The notes under the pieces: model-generated
The model's database searches: none
Seen by the model: the letters and a program-made list of their open reading frames with translations, nothing else
What the model was told of the DNA's origin: nothing
Shown: piece by piece, positions 35,561 through 46,595 of the stretch
How positions within the stretch are numbered: position 1 is the stretch's first letter
Layout of the letters: each line of letters opens with the position of its first letter
Assembly (NCBI GenBank): GCA_963082975.1
Contig: OY720347.1
Coordinates: 11,700,225 to 11,764,224 of the forward strand
Direction: 5' to 3'
DNA from: Labia minor
Lineage: Eukaryota > Arthropoda > Insecta > Dermaptera > Spongiphoridae
Length of the DNA: 64,000 nt
Program-made: the position numbers and the translations under genes

Positions 35561-35945
35561 CGACCGACGATAGGAAGGGAAGGTATTGTTTTTATTATTT
35601 TTATTAATTAACAATTCATATTATACCTATAGATATTTAATTACTATTAGATAAAAAGATAAAAAATGAGCTGTGACTAGGCACAGAACCGACCGACGAT
35701 TTGAAGTGGTAGTTTCTAAAGTATTAATTTTATATTCACTGTCGGAAAATATTTCACTTAAAATATAGTAGTAATTAATAATTGAGTAATTAAACTAAAA
35801 ATAAAAACCAAGATAGTATAATTTAGTCATTTAAATCAAGTTTTAAAAATATTTTTTCTTTGATACTTTATATATTTAAAATGTTTGGAAATTAATTTAT
35901 TTCAAATCGTAGGCCGGCTATATGCCTGGCCACAACTCATTTTTA
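35561..35945. repeat. R1 family, rearranged remnant with two inverted 3' ends
   Basis: A start-type motif ACCGACCGACGATAGGAAG at 35561 is followed, after AT-rich sequence, by two copies of the 3' terminus facing each other. One is GAGCTGTGACTAGGC with ACCGACCGACGATTTGAA (35668-35706); the other, in opposite orientation, is TTTCAAATCGTAGGCCGGC with GCCTGGCCACAACTC (about 35901-35937). This looks like a foldback derivative of R1. Confidence 0.75.
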
Positions 35946-36052
35946 CTAGAGATAGTATTGCGATCACGAAAATTTTCGATGTTGAGATTTTGATGTTTTT
36001 ATACGTTTTGAAGGTTCCTGAATCATTTTCACGAAGGTTGAGAAAAATGTCT

Positions 36053-36116
<64 letters not shown>

Positions 36117-36578
36117 ATTACAAGATTACGCATAAACGGTTTGAACTAGAATCATGAAATTTGGTACATGGACATTATCCAAAATTCATAGTTTTCTATC
36201 AACTTTTGAGAAATGTAGCTCAACCGGAAGAGGGTCATTACCTACAACGTTTTGATTTTTTTTTCCTCTAAAGTGACGGTAAAAATAAAGATATATGTTT
36301 GATAATTTTTCAAATTATTAATAATTCTATAAAACTGCTATATATAGAATTTCAGCTTGATTGATTAGCTGAAATTACCAGAATTAATTTTTTAACACTG
36401 GAAATCTCACGCGCCAACACGTGACGTGGTGACATCAACAAAGAGCCAAACATGCGCTGATTTAATAAATATCATTTATTAATTTGAATTTATAATTAAT
36501 TAAATTTAATTTAAATATAATATATGTTAATTAATCCAATTCAAATTGCGAGATAGTCGAGTGGAGACATTACAGCTT
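35946..36578 (+). repeat. R2 family, copy 1 with long (TG)n
   Basis: Starts next to GATAGTATTGCGATCACG, contains TGAGAAAAATGTCT, then a (TG)n run at 36056-36112, AAACGGTTTGA, the core ATGAAATTTGGTACAT (36154-36169), CTCAACCGGAAGAGGG, and ends AATTGCGAGATAGTCGAGTG then GAGACATTACAGC. The same order is found at 40386 and, inverted, at 43572 and 53389. The 90-codon frame across the TG run is not a gene. Confidence 0.88.
36056..36112 (+). repeat. (TG)28 microsatellite inside R2
   Basis: An uninterrupted TG run. The same place in the other R2 copies holds only a short TG/CA stretch or an interrupted one, so the tract grew after insertion. Confidence 0.97.
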
Positions 36579-36839
36579 ATTTATATAAAAAAAATTTTGT
36601 ACTGTATTCCTTATATTTGAATTATTTTTTTTTCATCAATATTTTAATCAAAAAAGTTCATGATAAGAAAGTGACGTCATTACTATTTTTCTTTTTTTTC
36701 AGCGGTCAGCCCATGGACGGTTGATTTGCATAAATTAATACTTGTAGGACGAAAGACCATGGCTAGTTTTTATTACCACCCTTCTACAATGTTAAACTAT
36801 ATATGTATCTATATATTTATAATATGTATGTATTTAATA
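36579..36839. other. AT-rich spacer with a CRE palindrome
   Basis: AT-rich, with TGACGTCA at 36672-36679 outside the R2 copy and a complex patch GGTCAGCCCATGGACGG near 36703. Confidence 0.45.
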
Positions 36840-37215
36840 TTTTCTAGCTGCTGTCAGAGATAGAAATCAAATTCGAAGAGTAGAAGGGTGAGAGTGATTT
36901 AGCACCCCCCTTCCCCCACCCCCTATCACCGTCGTCTACTAGCAGATCTAACTTCACCTGGGCACGAAACGGCCTCCTTGGTTTCGTTCATTCGCTTGGT
37001 CTATTTCTATCAACAGGTCTAAAACCAAATGGGTTTGACCACTCATTTCTCCTCCTCCTCCTCCTCCTCCTCACCAACCAGCCACTCTCGCACATTTAAA
37101 TGGATTATAATAATACTATCTTTCAATGCGCGCACGTTTAAATACTATCAAGGTAATCATGCACAGACAAAAGATATTTAAAGTTTGAAGGTTTATCTTT
37201 TGGATTACTTAAGAA
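36840..37215. other. Unique island, candidate regulatory DNA
   Basis: Mixed sequence with a C-rich patch at 36904-36925, a (CTC)n run at 37050-37072 and complex sequence between. No reading frame is convincing. Confidence 0.38.
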
Positions 37216-38543
37216 TGCGCATGATGCCAATTAATTTTATACCATATCATTCATTCATTCATTCAATTTATTGTAAAATATGAAGAAAAAAAAATATAAA
37301 TAATAATATTTACAATTTTAATAAGAAATAATAATAGATAATGAATAGATAAATGAAAAATAAAGATAATTTGATGATTGATTAATTAATATGAATATTT
37401 ATATATATTAATTAATTTTATTCGAAAAAATGAAAATGATTTAAATAATAAGATCAAAATTATTAAACGTATTTCTCTAATTATGATATAATTGATTAAT
37501 GGGGAGACAGAAAAATTTTTTCAATTTTCATTATATTATATAAATTTACTGAAATGAATTAATAATAAAATAGGGCAAATGTTAATTGAATGAGTTGAAT
37601 TCTTTTTCGTAGCATGGAAGAGAAACAAACACACAACACAGTTGCTAATCTTCTTTGTCTTCAATTTATTCACAAATGACCAATTATAACTAATAACAAA
37701 ATATAGAGAATTTATGATATTCACTCACTTTTGTTAATATATACTCGTATATATAACAGCCTAGGTATACTATGTATAATAAACGCTCCATGTGGCGCCT
37801 CTGGTGGTTCAGTTAAGATGAATGTTTATAATATATAAAATTTCATTTTAATTTCTAATATTGAATGATATTAAAATTAAAATCAATTTAAATTAAATTA
37901 AATTAAATTTACTCCTAATAGATTAATAAAGTAAGTTTATATTTTTTATATTTAAATTTTTAATAATAAAAAATTTTAAATTTTTATAGGTTAAACAAGT
38001 GTTAAATAATGTGTTTATTTGTCAATGCCACCATGACAGATTAAAAATAAAAAAAACACAAATGATTTCAAATTGTATTGAATCAAATCAAATCAAAACA
38101 TCAAATTAATTTCAAATTGTATTGAATCTTTTAAATTTTTTTTTTTTGTTAATATTGTTATTGTTACCTTTAAATTAATTTCAATTAAATTAAATATTAA
38201 TTAATTAATATATTCTTATTTAAAACATAATATTTTTTATATTTAAATTTATATTTTGAAAAATTGTGGAGTTTGCAAATATATAAATGAAAACGAAGAT
38301 CCATATGAGAGAAATTATCGATTGGCTAAAGAAAGAAGGGGGCATGATGGTTAGTTCGGCAAAGTTAAGATATTGTATAAGTTAAACTGAAGTATAGGTT
38401 CGCAACTAAAATAAGTCTGTAAATTTTTGTTGAAAATATTGAATTGCAATTTTCTTTATACACATATTTTATAGAATTATTTATTTCTTGACATATTTTG
38501 TTAATTTATATTTGTTGTAAATATCACTAAAAGGTAGTTTTTT
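37216..38543. other. AT-rich non-coding DNA with one CTCF-like site
   Basis: Mostly AT-rich with a TCAT repeat near 37247-37263 and AAATT repeats near 37886-37908. TGTGGCGCCTCTGGTGG at 37791-37807 resembles a CTCF-type core on the minus strand. I see no gene. Confidence 0.5.
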
Positions 38544-39177
38544 ACCGACCGACGATAGTAAGGGAGGTATTGTTTTCACACCAAATTTCACATGTGGAGA
38601 TTTTTACATATCTCCACGAATCATGCATTTTCTAAACAGAAAAAAGTATTTTTAGCATGATGTCTGTCCATCCGTCTGTCCGTCCGTCCGTATAGATGTG
38701 TACAGCCTGAACGGCTCAACCGATTTTGATGAAATTTGGTATATTTACTTAATGCATCAGTGGGATGAATTGATCAACTTTTGGTGCAATTCCGGAAACC
38801 GGAAGTGGTAGTATTAGCGATCGACGATAGGAAGGAAAGGGTTATTTTCACACCAAAGGAGATTTTTTTATATATCACCACGAATCATGCACTTTGTATT
38901 GGTTTTATCCTCGAGAAAAATCATATTTATTAGTTTTTTCTTGATTTAAAATTATATGACGTCATCCAGCCATTCATGATGTCACAGCCTGGTCTTACAT
39001 ATAAATATATACATATATTATAAATAAAATAAAATTAAAAATATTTATGTTCTATCCATATCTGTTTTTTATTACATTAATAGATATATTAAAATTATTT
39101 GAAATTGTTTCTGTAGCTGGAAATTAATTTATTTCAAACCGTCGGTCGGTTCGGACCTGGCCACAGGTCAACTTATT
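38544..39177 (+). repeat. R1 family, long form (R1a), copy 2
   Basis: The best preserved + copy: starts ACCGACCGACGATAGTAAGG, has a tetranucleotide (GTCC)n in its first third, the core ATGAAATTTGGTATAT at 38729-38744, a second module from about 38818 (GCGATCGACGATAGGAAGG), a TGACGTCA at 38957-38964, and ends CGTCGGTCGGTTCGGACC with CTGGCCACAGGTCAAC. The element starts and ends with inverted ACCGACCGACG but the sequence outside that motif at the right end is also shared by copies. No coding capacity. Confidence 0.92.
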
Positions 39178-39785
39178 ATTTTATTGATAATATTTATAAG
39201 GTAGTGGCCATTTTATTTAATTTTAGTGATCTACAAAGAAGAATTTTAATTATTTACACTGAACCCCGTCGTTTTCTATATACGTATTAAATAAGAACAC
39301 AAAAAGATATGAATATTCAAATATACTGATTGAAATTAAATGAAATAAAACCTTTTACGTACAGACTTTCAATCAAATTCTATATATTACTTCCGGGTAC
39401 AGTGGGCAGAGGTGCGAAAAGAGGTCTGAAGGTGGTCTGAGAAGTTATATAAATAAACTCTCACCATCCTCCCCTAAAAACAACTAATTTATTATCATCA
39501 GATTAGTCAAATTTTGGATATCGTTGAAATGTTTAGATTTAGAACGATTCAAACTTTCTTTTATAGAATTTACACTCAAAATAAATTTTTTAATTAATGA
39601 AATTAAAAAAAAAAATTTTTATTTACACAAATTGTATTAAAATAATTTGATAATTAATTAAAATAGAATCATAAATACAATTTTTAATAAAAATTGAGTT
39701 CTTTTTGTTTTTGTTTTTTTATTCATTTTGTTTTTTTCATTTAAATTATCATTTTATTTTGTTAATATGGTATTGTAAGTTAAAT
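39178..39785. other. AT-rich non-coding DNA
   Basis: AT-rich with T-rich runs at 39700-39740. No gene or repeat ends are seen. Confidence 0.55.
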
Positions 39786-40205
39786 TTTGTTGTGTTGGCA
39801 GAAGGGCGAATAAACGAGTGTGTGGGGGGGGGGGGTTGTTCTTTCAATGCCGACGTTGCATTTGTTTTTGGCATGGATTCTTCTTATAGCCTTACGGATC
39901 ATTTGTTTTGTTGACCCCTCCCCCCCCCTCCCGTTCGTTGTCTTCATTTTTGACACCCATCGACTCAGCATTGAGCAGCAAACACCCTCGCCGTGTGTCT
40001 GTTGATCTGACGGACTGTCTAACGCTGCGGTGGGTCGCGGGTCACGACCTCATTAGTCAAGCCGCTTGGCCGATTTGATCAAAGCAACAATATTGATAAT
40101 TAAGCGACGGATGGACAAGGATTTGTCAAATTTACTTGCGCCATTCAATCAATGATTGGATTGTTTATGAAATGCAGTCAACCACAAAATAAACACCAAC
40201 AACAA
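39786..40205. other. Unique island, candidate regulatory DNA
   Basis: Complex sequence with an eleven-G run near 39825-39836 and a C-run near 39920, then CGGTGGGTCGCGGGTCACGACC and, at 40077-40084, GATCAAAG (TCF/LEF-type). Three overlapping frames on both strands are open but none carries a domain. Most likely regulatory. Confidence 0.42.
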
Positions 40206-40385
40206 TTCCAACAAAATAAATACACAGTCATAGATTAGTTTTATAGATACCTATACGGATATATATAAATAATTAATTAATTAAAATTAATCGTTTGAAT
40301 TATAATAATAATAAATTTTATAAAATTTAAAAATATATATATAATTTATTTCTTAAAAATTACATTTTTTAGTATATTATACTTG
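40206..40385. other. AT-rich spacer
   Basis: AT-rich with (TTAA)- and (AT)-type short repeats; nothing else. Confidence 0.5.
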
Positions 40386-40960
40386 TAGTATTGAGATCAC
40401 AAAAATTTTCGATTTCGAGATTTTGATATTTTTATACGTTTTAAAGGTTCCTGAATCAATTTCAGTAAGGTTGAGAAAAATGTCTGTCTGTGTGTGTGTA
40501 TGTAGACAAGATTACGCAAATACGGTTTGAGAAAGAAATATGAAATTTGGTATACTGGCATTATTCAAAATTCGTAGTTTTGTCATCTTTTGAGAAATTA
40601 AGCTCAACCGGAAGAGGGCCATTACTTACAACGTTTTGATTTTTTTTCGTCTAAAGTGACCGTAAAAATAAAGATATATGTTTGATAGTTTTTCATATGA
40701 TTAAAAATTGTATAAAACTGCTATATATAGATTTTCAGCTTGATTGAATCGCTGAAAGAACCAGAATTAATTTTTTAACACTGCAAATTACGCGCCAATA
40801 CGTGACGTGATGCCATCAACAAAGAGCCAAACATGCGCTGTTTTAATAAATATTATTTATTAATTTTAATTTATAATTAAATAAATTTAATTTACATATA
40901 ATATATGTTATTTAATCCAATTTAAATTGCTAGATAGTCGAGTGGAGACACTCCAGCTTA
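40386..40960 (+). repeat. R2 family, copy 2
   Basis: Same order of motifs as copy 1 and same orientation: GTAGTATTGAGATCAC, a short TG stretch at about 40488-40502, the core ATGAAATTTGGTATAC (40540-40555), GAGCCAAACATGCGCTG, and the end TAGATAGTCGAGTGGAGAC with ACTCCAGC. No coding capacity. Confidence 0.9.
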
Positions 40961-41094
40961 TTTTTTTATTTAATTTTATAAAATGAAATTATATTTTCAT
41001 TAAAGTAAATTTAATAATTTTCAATAATTTTCATTGATGAATGTAAATAAATTATATTAACAAATTCAATTCTATGTCTATTTGTACTTGTCAA

Positions 41095-41545
41095 TGGTTT
41101 TAGTTGATTATTTTAAACTTCACCGCAACTCAATGTGGTCAAATAATCAATTGAATAGGTAGATGCTTATAATTAGACATTCAAAGAGGTTGATTATGCG
41201 GTTTTGCTTGGGTGACGACGACGTTTGATGAATTTCATTCAGTCAGAGGTTAAATAGATTTTTTTTCCTATCCGAAAAGGTGACCGCAAGAGGTGTGGAG
41301 ATTTGCGGTCAAATCGCTTCGAGGGTAAAATTCCCAACGGGAAATAGGTAGTCAAGAAGGAGTAAAAAAAACAGAAAGAAAAGAAAAGAGAGAGGATTGC
41401 AGTTTAATGAGCAAAAGGTTGTTTGTCTGTCTGTCTTGTCAGCTGTTGGCTCTTTTTTTACGGACACCTTGCCACCAGCCAAGCAACCAAGCAACCAACC
41501 AGCCAGCCAACCTCTCGGAAGGCAAAGAGAGCCTCACCCGCCCTC
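41095..41545. other. Unique island, candidate regulatory DNA
   Basis: Complex sequence with GGGTGACGACGACG, ACCGCAAGAGGTGTGG, and a series of CCAAC/CCAGC repeats at 41473-41510. Overlapping frames on both strands are low complexity. No coding call. Confidence 0.38.
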
Positions 41546-42245
41546 TCATTATTTCCATCAATTAAACAACTTCATTTTTTAATTCTTCCTGGAGTTTTCT
41601 TTTCTTTTTTCATAAGATCCGAATATAATTGAGTCAATTATTAATATTAATTACTAATTGGAGATATTTTCGTCGAAAAAAATATATTATATTTACAGAA
41701 ATTGAATGGTTTTAAACAACACTGTTTTAGTTATGATTAAAAAAATCCTATTTTTAAAGTTAAAAATTAAAAAAAAAAATACTTTTGTAAAAGTACAAGC
41801 ACAAGCAAAAAGATCGCATTCTATTATAGGAAAAGTGGTTGTTAGCTTTAAGAAAATATTTATTTATTTATTTATAGCCTTTATTATGGTTCATTTATAC
41901 ATATTTTTACAATATTTACATTTATAATATTTTAAAATTGGGTAACCAAGCCCCTTAGAGCATAGGCCTCTTCCAAATAAAATACATAATAATTAATAAT
42001 TAACGAATTTAATTAAAATAAAATTAACAAAATATTAATAAAAGATAATAATGACCAACCCTAATGAAAGTTGATTTAAAGAAAAAATAAATTAAAATTA
42101 AAAGTTGAAGTAGTGGATTATGAGAAATTTGCATTTTCTCTAAATTAGATCTTCTTTTTAGGATTATTTTGTTGTTTTGTTTGTTTTTCGTTTTATATAA
42201 AATCTTCAAATGTAATCAACTATTATGACAAAATAAAAAGTTTAA
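41546..42245. other. AT-rich non-coding DNA
   Basis: AT-rich. A small complex patch GCCCCTTAGAGCATAGGCC near 41951 may be a repeat fragment, but has no partner in the window. Confidence 0.5.
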
Positions 42246-42253
42246 ATCTAAAT

Positions 42254-42712
42254 CAGGCCTGGCCAACCCGCGGCCCTCGGGCCGCATGCGGCCCACCGTG
42301 AAAAATTGTGCGGCCCGCCAGTTAATTTTATATTTCTTTTGTAACTTTCATTTCTCGTCTAAATATTCAAAAACAGAGAAAATAATTAAAATGATTATAA
42401 TTAATTTATTTTTTTATTTAATATATGTCATACAATTTTTAAACTACATATTTAATTCCATAAAAAGGAAGAAAAAAGTTGGAAATAATTGTAATTAATA
42501 GAGAATATATTTTTTTATTTTAAATTGTTATTATTATTTTTATTTAAAAAAAGTAGGCGAAAAATAATAAATAAAAACATTAAATATTAAGCATCAAGAA
42601 AGTATTTAACAGATTGTAAAATTTAAATTCATTTCCCTAAAATGCTGCCCTTGTAGCATTGTTCCTTCCTAATCAAAGAGGCCCATGGAGTCATTTGGGT
42701 TGGCCAGGCCTG
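42254..42712 (+). mobile_element. hAT-type MITE family B, copy 1
   Basis: Terminal inverted repeats CAGGCCTGGCCAACCCGCGG and TTGGCCAGGCCTG, with a perfect 8-bp target duplication ATCTAAAT at 42246-42253 and 42713-42720. 459 bp, AT-rich interior with CGGCCCGCCAGTTAATTTTA. A 70-codon open frame in it recurs in the 46119 copy because the repeat is shared; it is not a host gene. Confidence 0.97.
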
Positions 42713-42720
42713 ATCTAAAT

Positions 42721-42924
42721 CTATGAATAAAAATAATCTCTTAAATAAAGAAATATTAAATGACAAAAATTTATTCACAAAAAAAATAAATATTAAAGCA
42801 CAATAATAGTATCTCTAAATATTGGTATTCATATTATTAATCCTATTTAATTGATCGTGTTGACAAATGTCCTTTGCTTAAATAAAATCGAAAGATTCAA
42901 GGTGTACTGGGTTGGGTAGAAGAA
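42721..42924. other. AT-rich spacer
   Basis: Nothing recognised. Confidence 0.5.
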
Positions 42925-43325
42925 AAAAAAGAGATAAAACAGAAAGCATCGTGTTTTCAGATGAGAAGGTGAGGTACGGTTCCGCTAAGGTTGGAGTCCC
43001 TGAAAGTTAAAAGCCCGTAGGCCAGACCAAGAACTCTTAAACGTCGCTCGGTGGCGATTTATGGGGCCGCGGATGCTGCTCTCGCACAATGTTCTTGTAT
43101 TCTGGACGCAGGACAGCACTAACTGCTGAGAAATATGGCCTCGGTCCTACACAAGACAAGAGACCAGCCCCCCAAACACATTGCGAGACAGAAAACGAAA
43201 CAAAGAGTGAAAGAGAGAAAGAGAAAGAGAGAGAGAGGACCCATTGGACTGGGCGTAAATTACGTATAATGCAAAACAATACCACAAGTCCAGTCGACGA
43301 GAGAGCAAATTGTGCTGAGTTATAT
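42925..43325. other. Unique GC-richer island, candidate regulatory DNA
   Basis: Complex sequence at 42955-43160 (GGTACGGTTCCGCTAAGG, GGGGCCGCGGATGCTG and others) followed by a GA-rich run at 43205-43240. Frames are open on both strands, none with a domain. It may be an enhancer or an untranslated exon. Confidence 0.4.
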
Positions 43326-43571
43326 ATCTAAATGAAAGATAAACACACTTAGATTGAAAAAAAAAAAAATAAACGAATCGAATCTCGATTTTCACATCAT
43401 GAGATGAGAATGTATTATAATTTAAAGAAGAGAGGTCAAGTGAAAAAAAAAAATTAGATGAAAGAGAGAAAGAGAGAGAGTATATACCGTATACTTAGAG
43501 ATTATATATGTACTTAGTATATAGAATAATCAAATTCAATAAAATTGAAACATAAATGACATTTTGAAAAA
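43326..43571. other. AT-rich spacer with GA run
   Basis: GA-rich run near 43460-43481; nothing else. Confidence 0.5.
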
Positions 43572-44623
43572 TCTGGAGTGTCTCCATTCGACTATCTCGC
43601 AAATTCGAATTGGATAATCAAACTTTTTTCTATATTTGAAAATTAATTAAAATTTTATCCTACCCGATCATAGGATTTAAGCTTTTCAACATAATTTTCA
43701 CTGATAACATTTTATTGAAATAAGAAGACTTGGCTTAATACTATATTTTTGTGATTTGTGCAAAATTATGAAATAGCATTTGTTTTCTACTGCTTTTAGC
43801 TGAATTTAATTTTTTTCATAGTTTTGATAAAAATTAAATACAATTCCAGGTACTAGACAGGGATGTAGCAATTGAGGTACCCATTACATCTCTTATATGG
43901 GATGTTCAATGTGTATACAATTACATACATCGTATATTTCTATGGATAGTGCAATTTGAATATCTATTAAACAGGGATATTATTTTATAATCGTATACAC
44001 ATTTATATTACCATTATTATATTATATTAACTTCCTTCGATACTTTAAGAAAGAAATCGAGAAATTTAATTTTAAACTGGCTTCTGAGACAGAACACCTC
44101 AACACGAGCTAGCGCGTGTTTGGCTCTGTGTTGATGGCACCGAGTCACTTGATGACTCGTGATTGGCAGTCAATGTGTTAAAAATTTAAAAAATTAATTC
44201 CGGTACTTTCAGCGATTCAATCAAGCTGAAATTTGATATATAGCAGGTTTATCCAATTTTTAATCATGTGAAAAAATAAAAAACATATATCTCTACTTCT
44301 ACAGTCAGTTTAGAGGAAAAAAATGAAAATGTGGTAGGTAATGGGTCTTCTTTCGAATGAGCTACATTTCTCAAAAGTTGATAGAAAACTACGAATTTTG
44401 ATTAATGCCCGTGTACCAAATTTCATTATTCTAGCTCAAACTGTTTTTGCGTAATCTTGTCTACACACACACACACACACACACCCAAACACAAACACAC
44501 ACACACACACATTTTTCTCAACCTTGGTGAAAATGTCTCAGGGACCTTTAAAACGTAAAAAAAAACATCAAAATCTCGACATCGATAATTTCTCTGATCG
44601 CAATACTATCTCTGGTGAGATAG
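43572..44623 (-). repeat. R2 family, long copy 3
   Basis: On the minus strand the order is that of the other R2 copies: it ends (at 43572 side) CTGGAGTGTCTCCATTCGAC and begins (at 44623 side) TACTATCTCACCAGAGATAG. It carries about 450 bp of extra interior at roughly 43625-44090 not seen in the other copies, so it may be closer to a parent element or contain a nested insertion. The interrupted CA tract is at 44463-44511. Confidence 0.85.
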
Positions 44624-44904
44624 TAAAATTACTTAATTTAAAGATATAAATGAACATTTCTAATTTCAAAATATAATAAATTTATTAATTTTTTTTTTTT
44701 GTTCAATCCTATTTCATAGGTTTAGATATTTTATTTTCTTGATGAAAATGGAAATTCTATTTTAATGAATGTAAGGTAAAACATTTTACATTTAAATTCA
44801 TTTCTCTTTGTGATTAGATAATTTCTACTATGTAAATGAAATTTTAAAATTTATCTGGGAACAAATTTTTTCTTATGAAAATTATATGAATTGTATTGTC
44901 GTCA
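44624..44904. other. AT-rich spacer
   Basis: AT-rich, no features. Confidence 0.5.
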
Positions 44905-45130
44905 TTGGTTAACTCTATTTCACTTGGCATTTGAAGCAAATAATGTCTTCCTTGTCCATCGGTGTGTACTTACATCTAAGTAAGTATTATAAGATACGTA
45001 CACTCTTGTAGAAAGAGAGAGGAGGGGGGGGGGAGAGCGAGAGAGATAGTCTTGGGAACTGGAGATGTAATGTTGGTTGATCCACCTGGACACAAACTCA
45101 CTTCTTCTATGTGACTCACTCACAATTCAT
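44905..45130. other. Small unique island
   Basis: Mixed sequence with a purine-rich GAGGAGGGGGGGGG run near 45020-45033. No reading frame of note. Confidence 0.35.
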
Positions 45131-45388
45131 TCGATAATCTTCTTTTTGATCTTGGGACATGTTTCGCATAATTTATTTAAAGAAAAAAGTATTCTAGTAC
45201 TTACTATATACATATTGCGCTCTTCACAATTGGTATATATACCTTGATATCCTGCCACCTTGATTTTGTTTATCGTATTCTTTTATATACCAATTATCAA
45301 TTATGATCAATTTATCTATAATTTTATTAGTTCTTTCACTTTCATCAATTATAATTATTATGCTTATATATATATATATATATATATA

Positions 45389-45756
45389 GGGAAAAGCATA
45401 CAGTCGTTGGCCCCCTTTGGCAATTCCAAGCAGTCTTTAATGCATATCTGAGCAAATTGTGGAACAATCTCTGTCTAGTTAGGTTTGCAGAACATATGAG
45501 CATTTTGATGAATAAAAAAAAATCATTTACTCATTACAGTTTCAATAAGCACGCAAAAATCCTAAAAAATACAGTTATCGGCCCCCTGTTATAGTTATTG
45601 GCCTTGGTATTCTATAGTGATTATACAACCATACAACAAACGATTACATAACCATAGTTAATAGCGCAATTTCTAAAATAAAAATCTCTTATTATTTGTG
45701 TTTTAGAGATAGGGGGCCAATGACTGTCTGGGACCAATGTCTGTTATACTTTACCC
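45389..45756. mobile_element. pogo/Tc1-type MITE (GGGTAAAGTATAACAG termini)
   Basis: The left end GGGAAAAGCATACAGTCG and the right end, read inward, GGGTAAAGTATAACAGAC are imperfect inverted repeats. Each is followed by TTGG(C/T)CCC motifs, and TA flanks both sides (45387-45388 and 45757-45758). 368 bp, no coding capacity. It inserted at the edge of a (TA)n run. Confidence 0.85.
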
Positions 45757-45758
45757 TA

Positions 45759-46118
45759 TGTCGTAGGTAAATGGAAATTTTAGGAAAATAGCATTTGCCT
45801 GGCCAAATAGACCTCAACTATTATTTCATTTCAATTTGACTAGGAAAATAACATTTGCCTAGACAAAAGCCATTTGGCTAAATCTTTGTTGGGCAAATAG
45901 CTTTAACGATTACAGTAGCCAATTACGAAATTATTATTAAAAATTGTTTGTTCTTTATTGTATATTTATCTAATTTCAGCAGCAAGTCTTAGATAATAAC
46001 AAAGTTTAGATAAATGTATAGTAAAACCTTTGATTAATTAAGTTTATAACTTTTTATAAATTCTATAAAATATATATATTGTAAAACATTTGAGTAAAAT
46101 TATATCTATCCTCTTAGA
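45759..46118. other. AT-rich DNA with an internal duplication
   Basis: GGAAAATAGCATTTGCCTGG near 45782 recurs as GGAAAATAACATTTGCCTAG near 45842. The rest is AT-rich. No gene. Confidence 0.55.
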
Positions 46119-46587
46119 CAGGCCTGGCCAACCCAAATGACTCCATGGGCCTCTTTGATTAGGAAGGAGCAATGCTACAGGGGCCGCATTTTAGGGAAAC
46201 AAATTTAAACGAATTTAAACTTTACTATGTAATACACTTTTAATACTTTCTTGATGGTTAATGTTTAATGTTTAATGTTTTTATTTATTATTTTTCTGCT
46301 ACTTTTTTTTTTAAATAAAAATAATAATAACAATTTAAAATAAAAAATATATATTCTCTATTAATTACTATTATTTCGAACTTTTTTCTTCCTTTTTATG
46401 GAATTAAATATGTAGTTTAAAAATTGTAGCACATATTTTAAATAAAAAAATGCATTAATTATAATTATTTTAATTATTTTCTCTGTTTTTGAATATTTAG
46501 ACGAGAAATGAAAGTTACAAAAGAAATATAAAATTAACTGGCGGGCCGCACAATATTTCACGATGGGCCGCGGGTTGGCCAGGCCTG
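46119..46587 (-). mobile_element. hAT-type MITE family B, copy 2
   Basis: Inverted orientation relative to the 42254 copy. Termini CAGGCCTGGCCAACCC and GGGTTGGCCAGGCCTG, with a perfect 8-bp target duplication CTCTTAGA at 46111-46118 and 46588-46595. 469 bp, close to the other copy in length and sequence. Confidence 0.97.
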
Positions 46588-46595
46588 CTCTTAGA

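Noticed and set aside
35885..36157. 90-codon frame with a Cys-Val run
   Set aside because: The run is the translation of the (TG)n tract inside R2.
41941..41985. SINE or LINE fragment near GAGCATAGGCCTCTTCC
   Set aside because: Suggestive composition but no second copy, tail or target duplication in the window.
42286..46561. Two similar 66-70 codon frames with CAARQLILYFFC
   Set aside because: They lie at the same place in the two hAT family B MITEs; the similarity is due to the shared repeat, and there is no domain.
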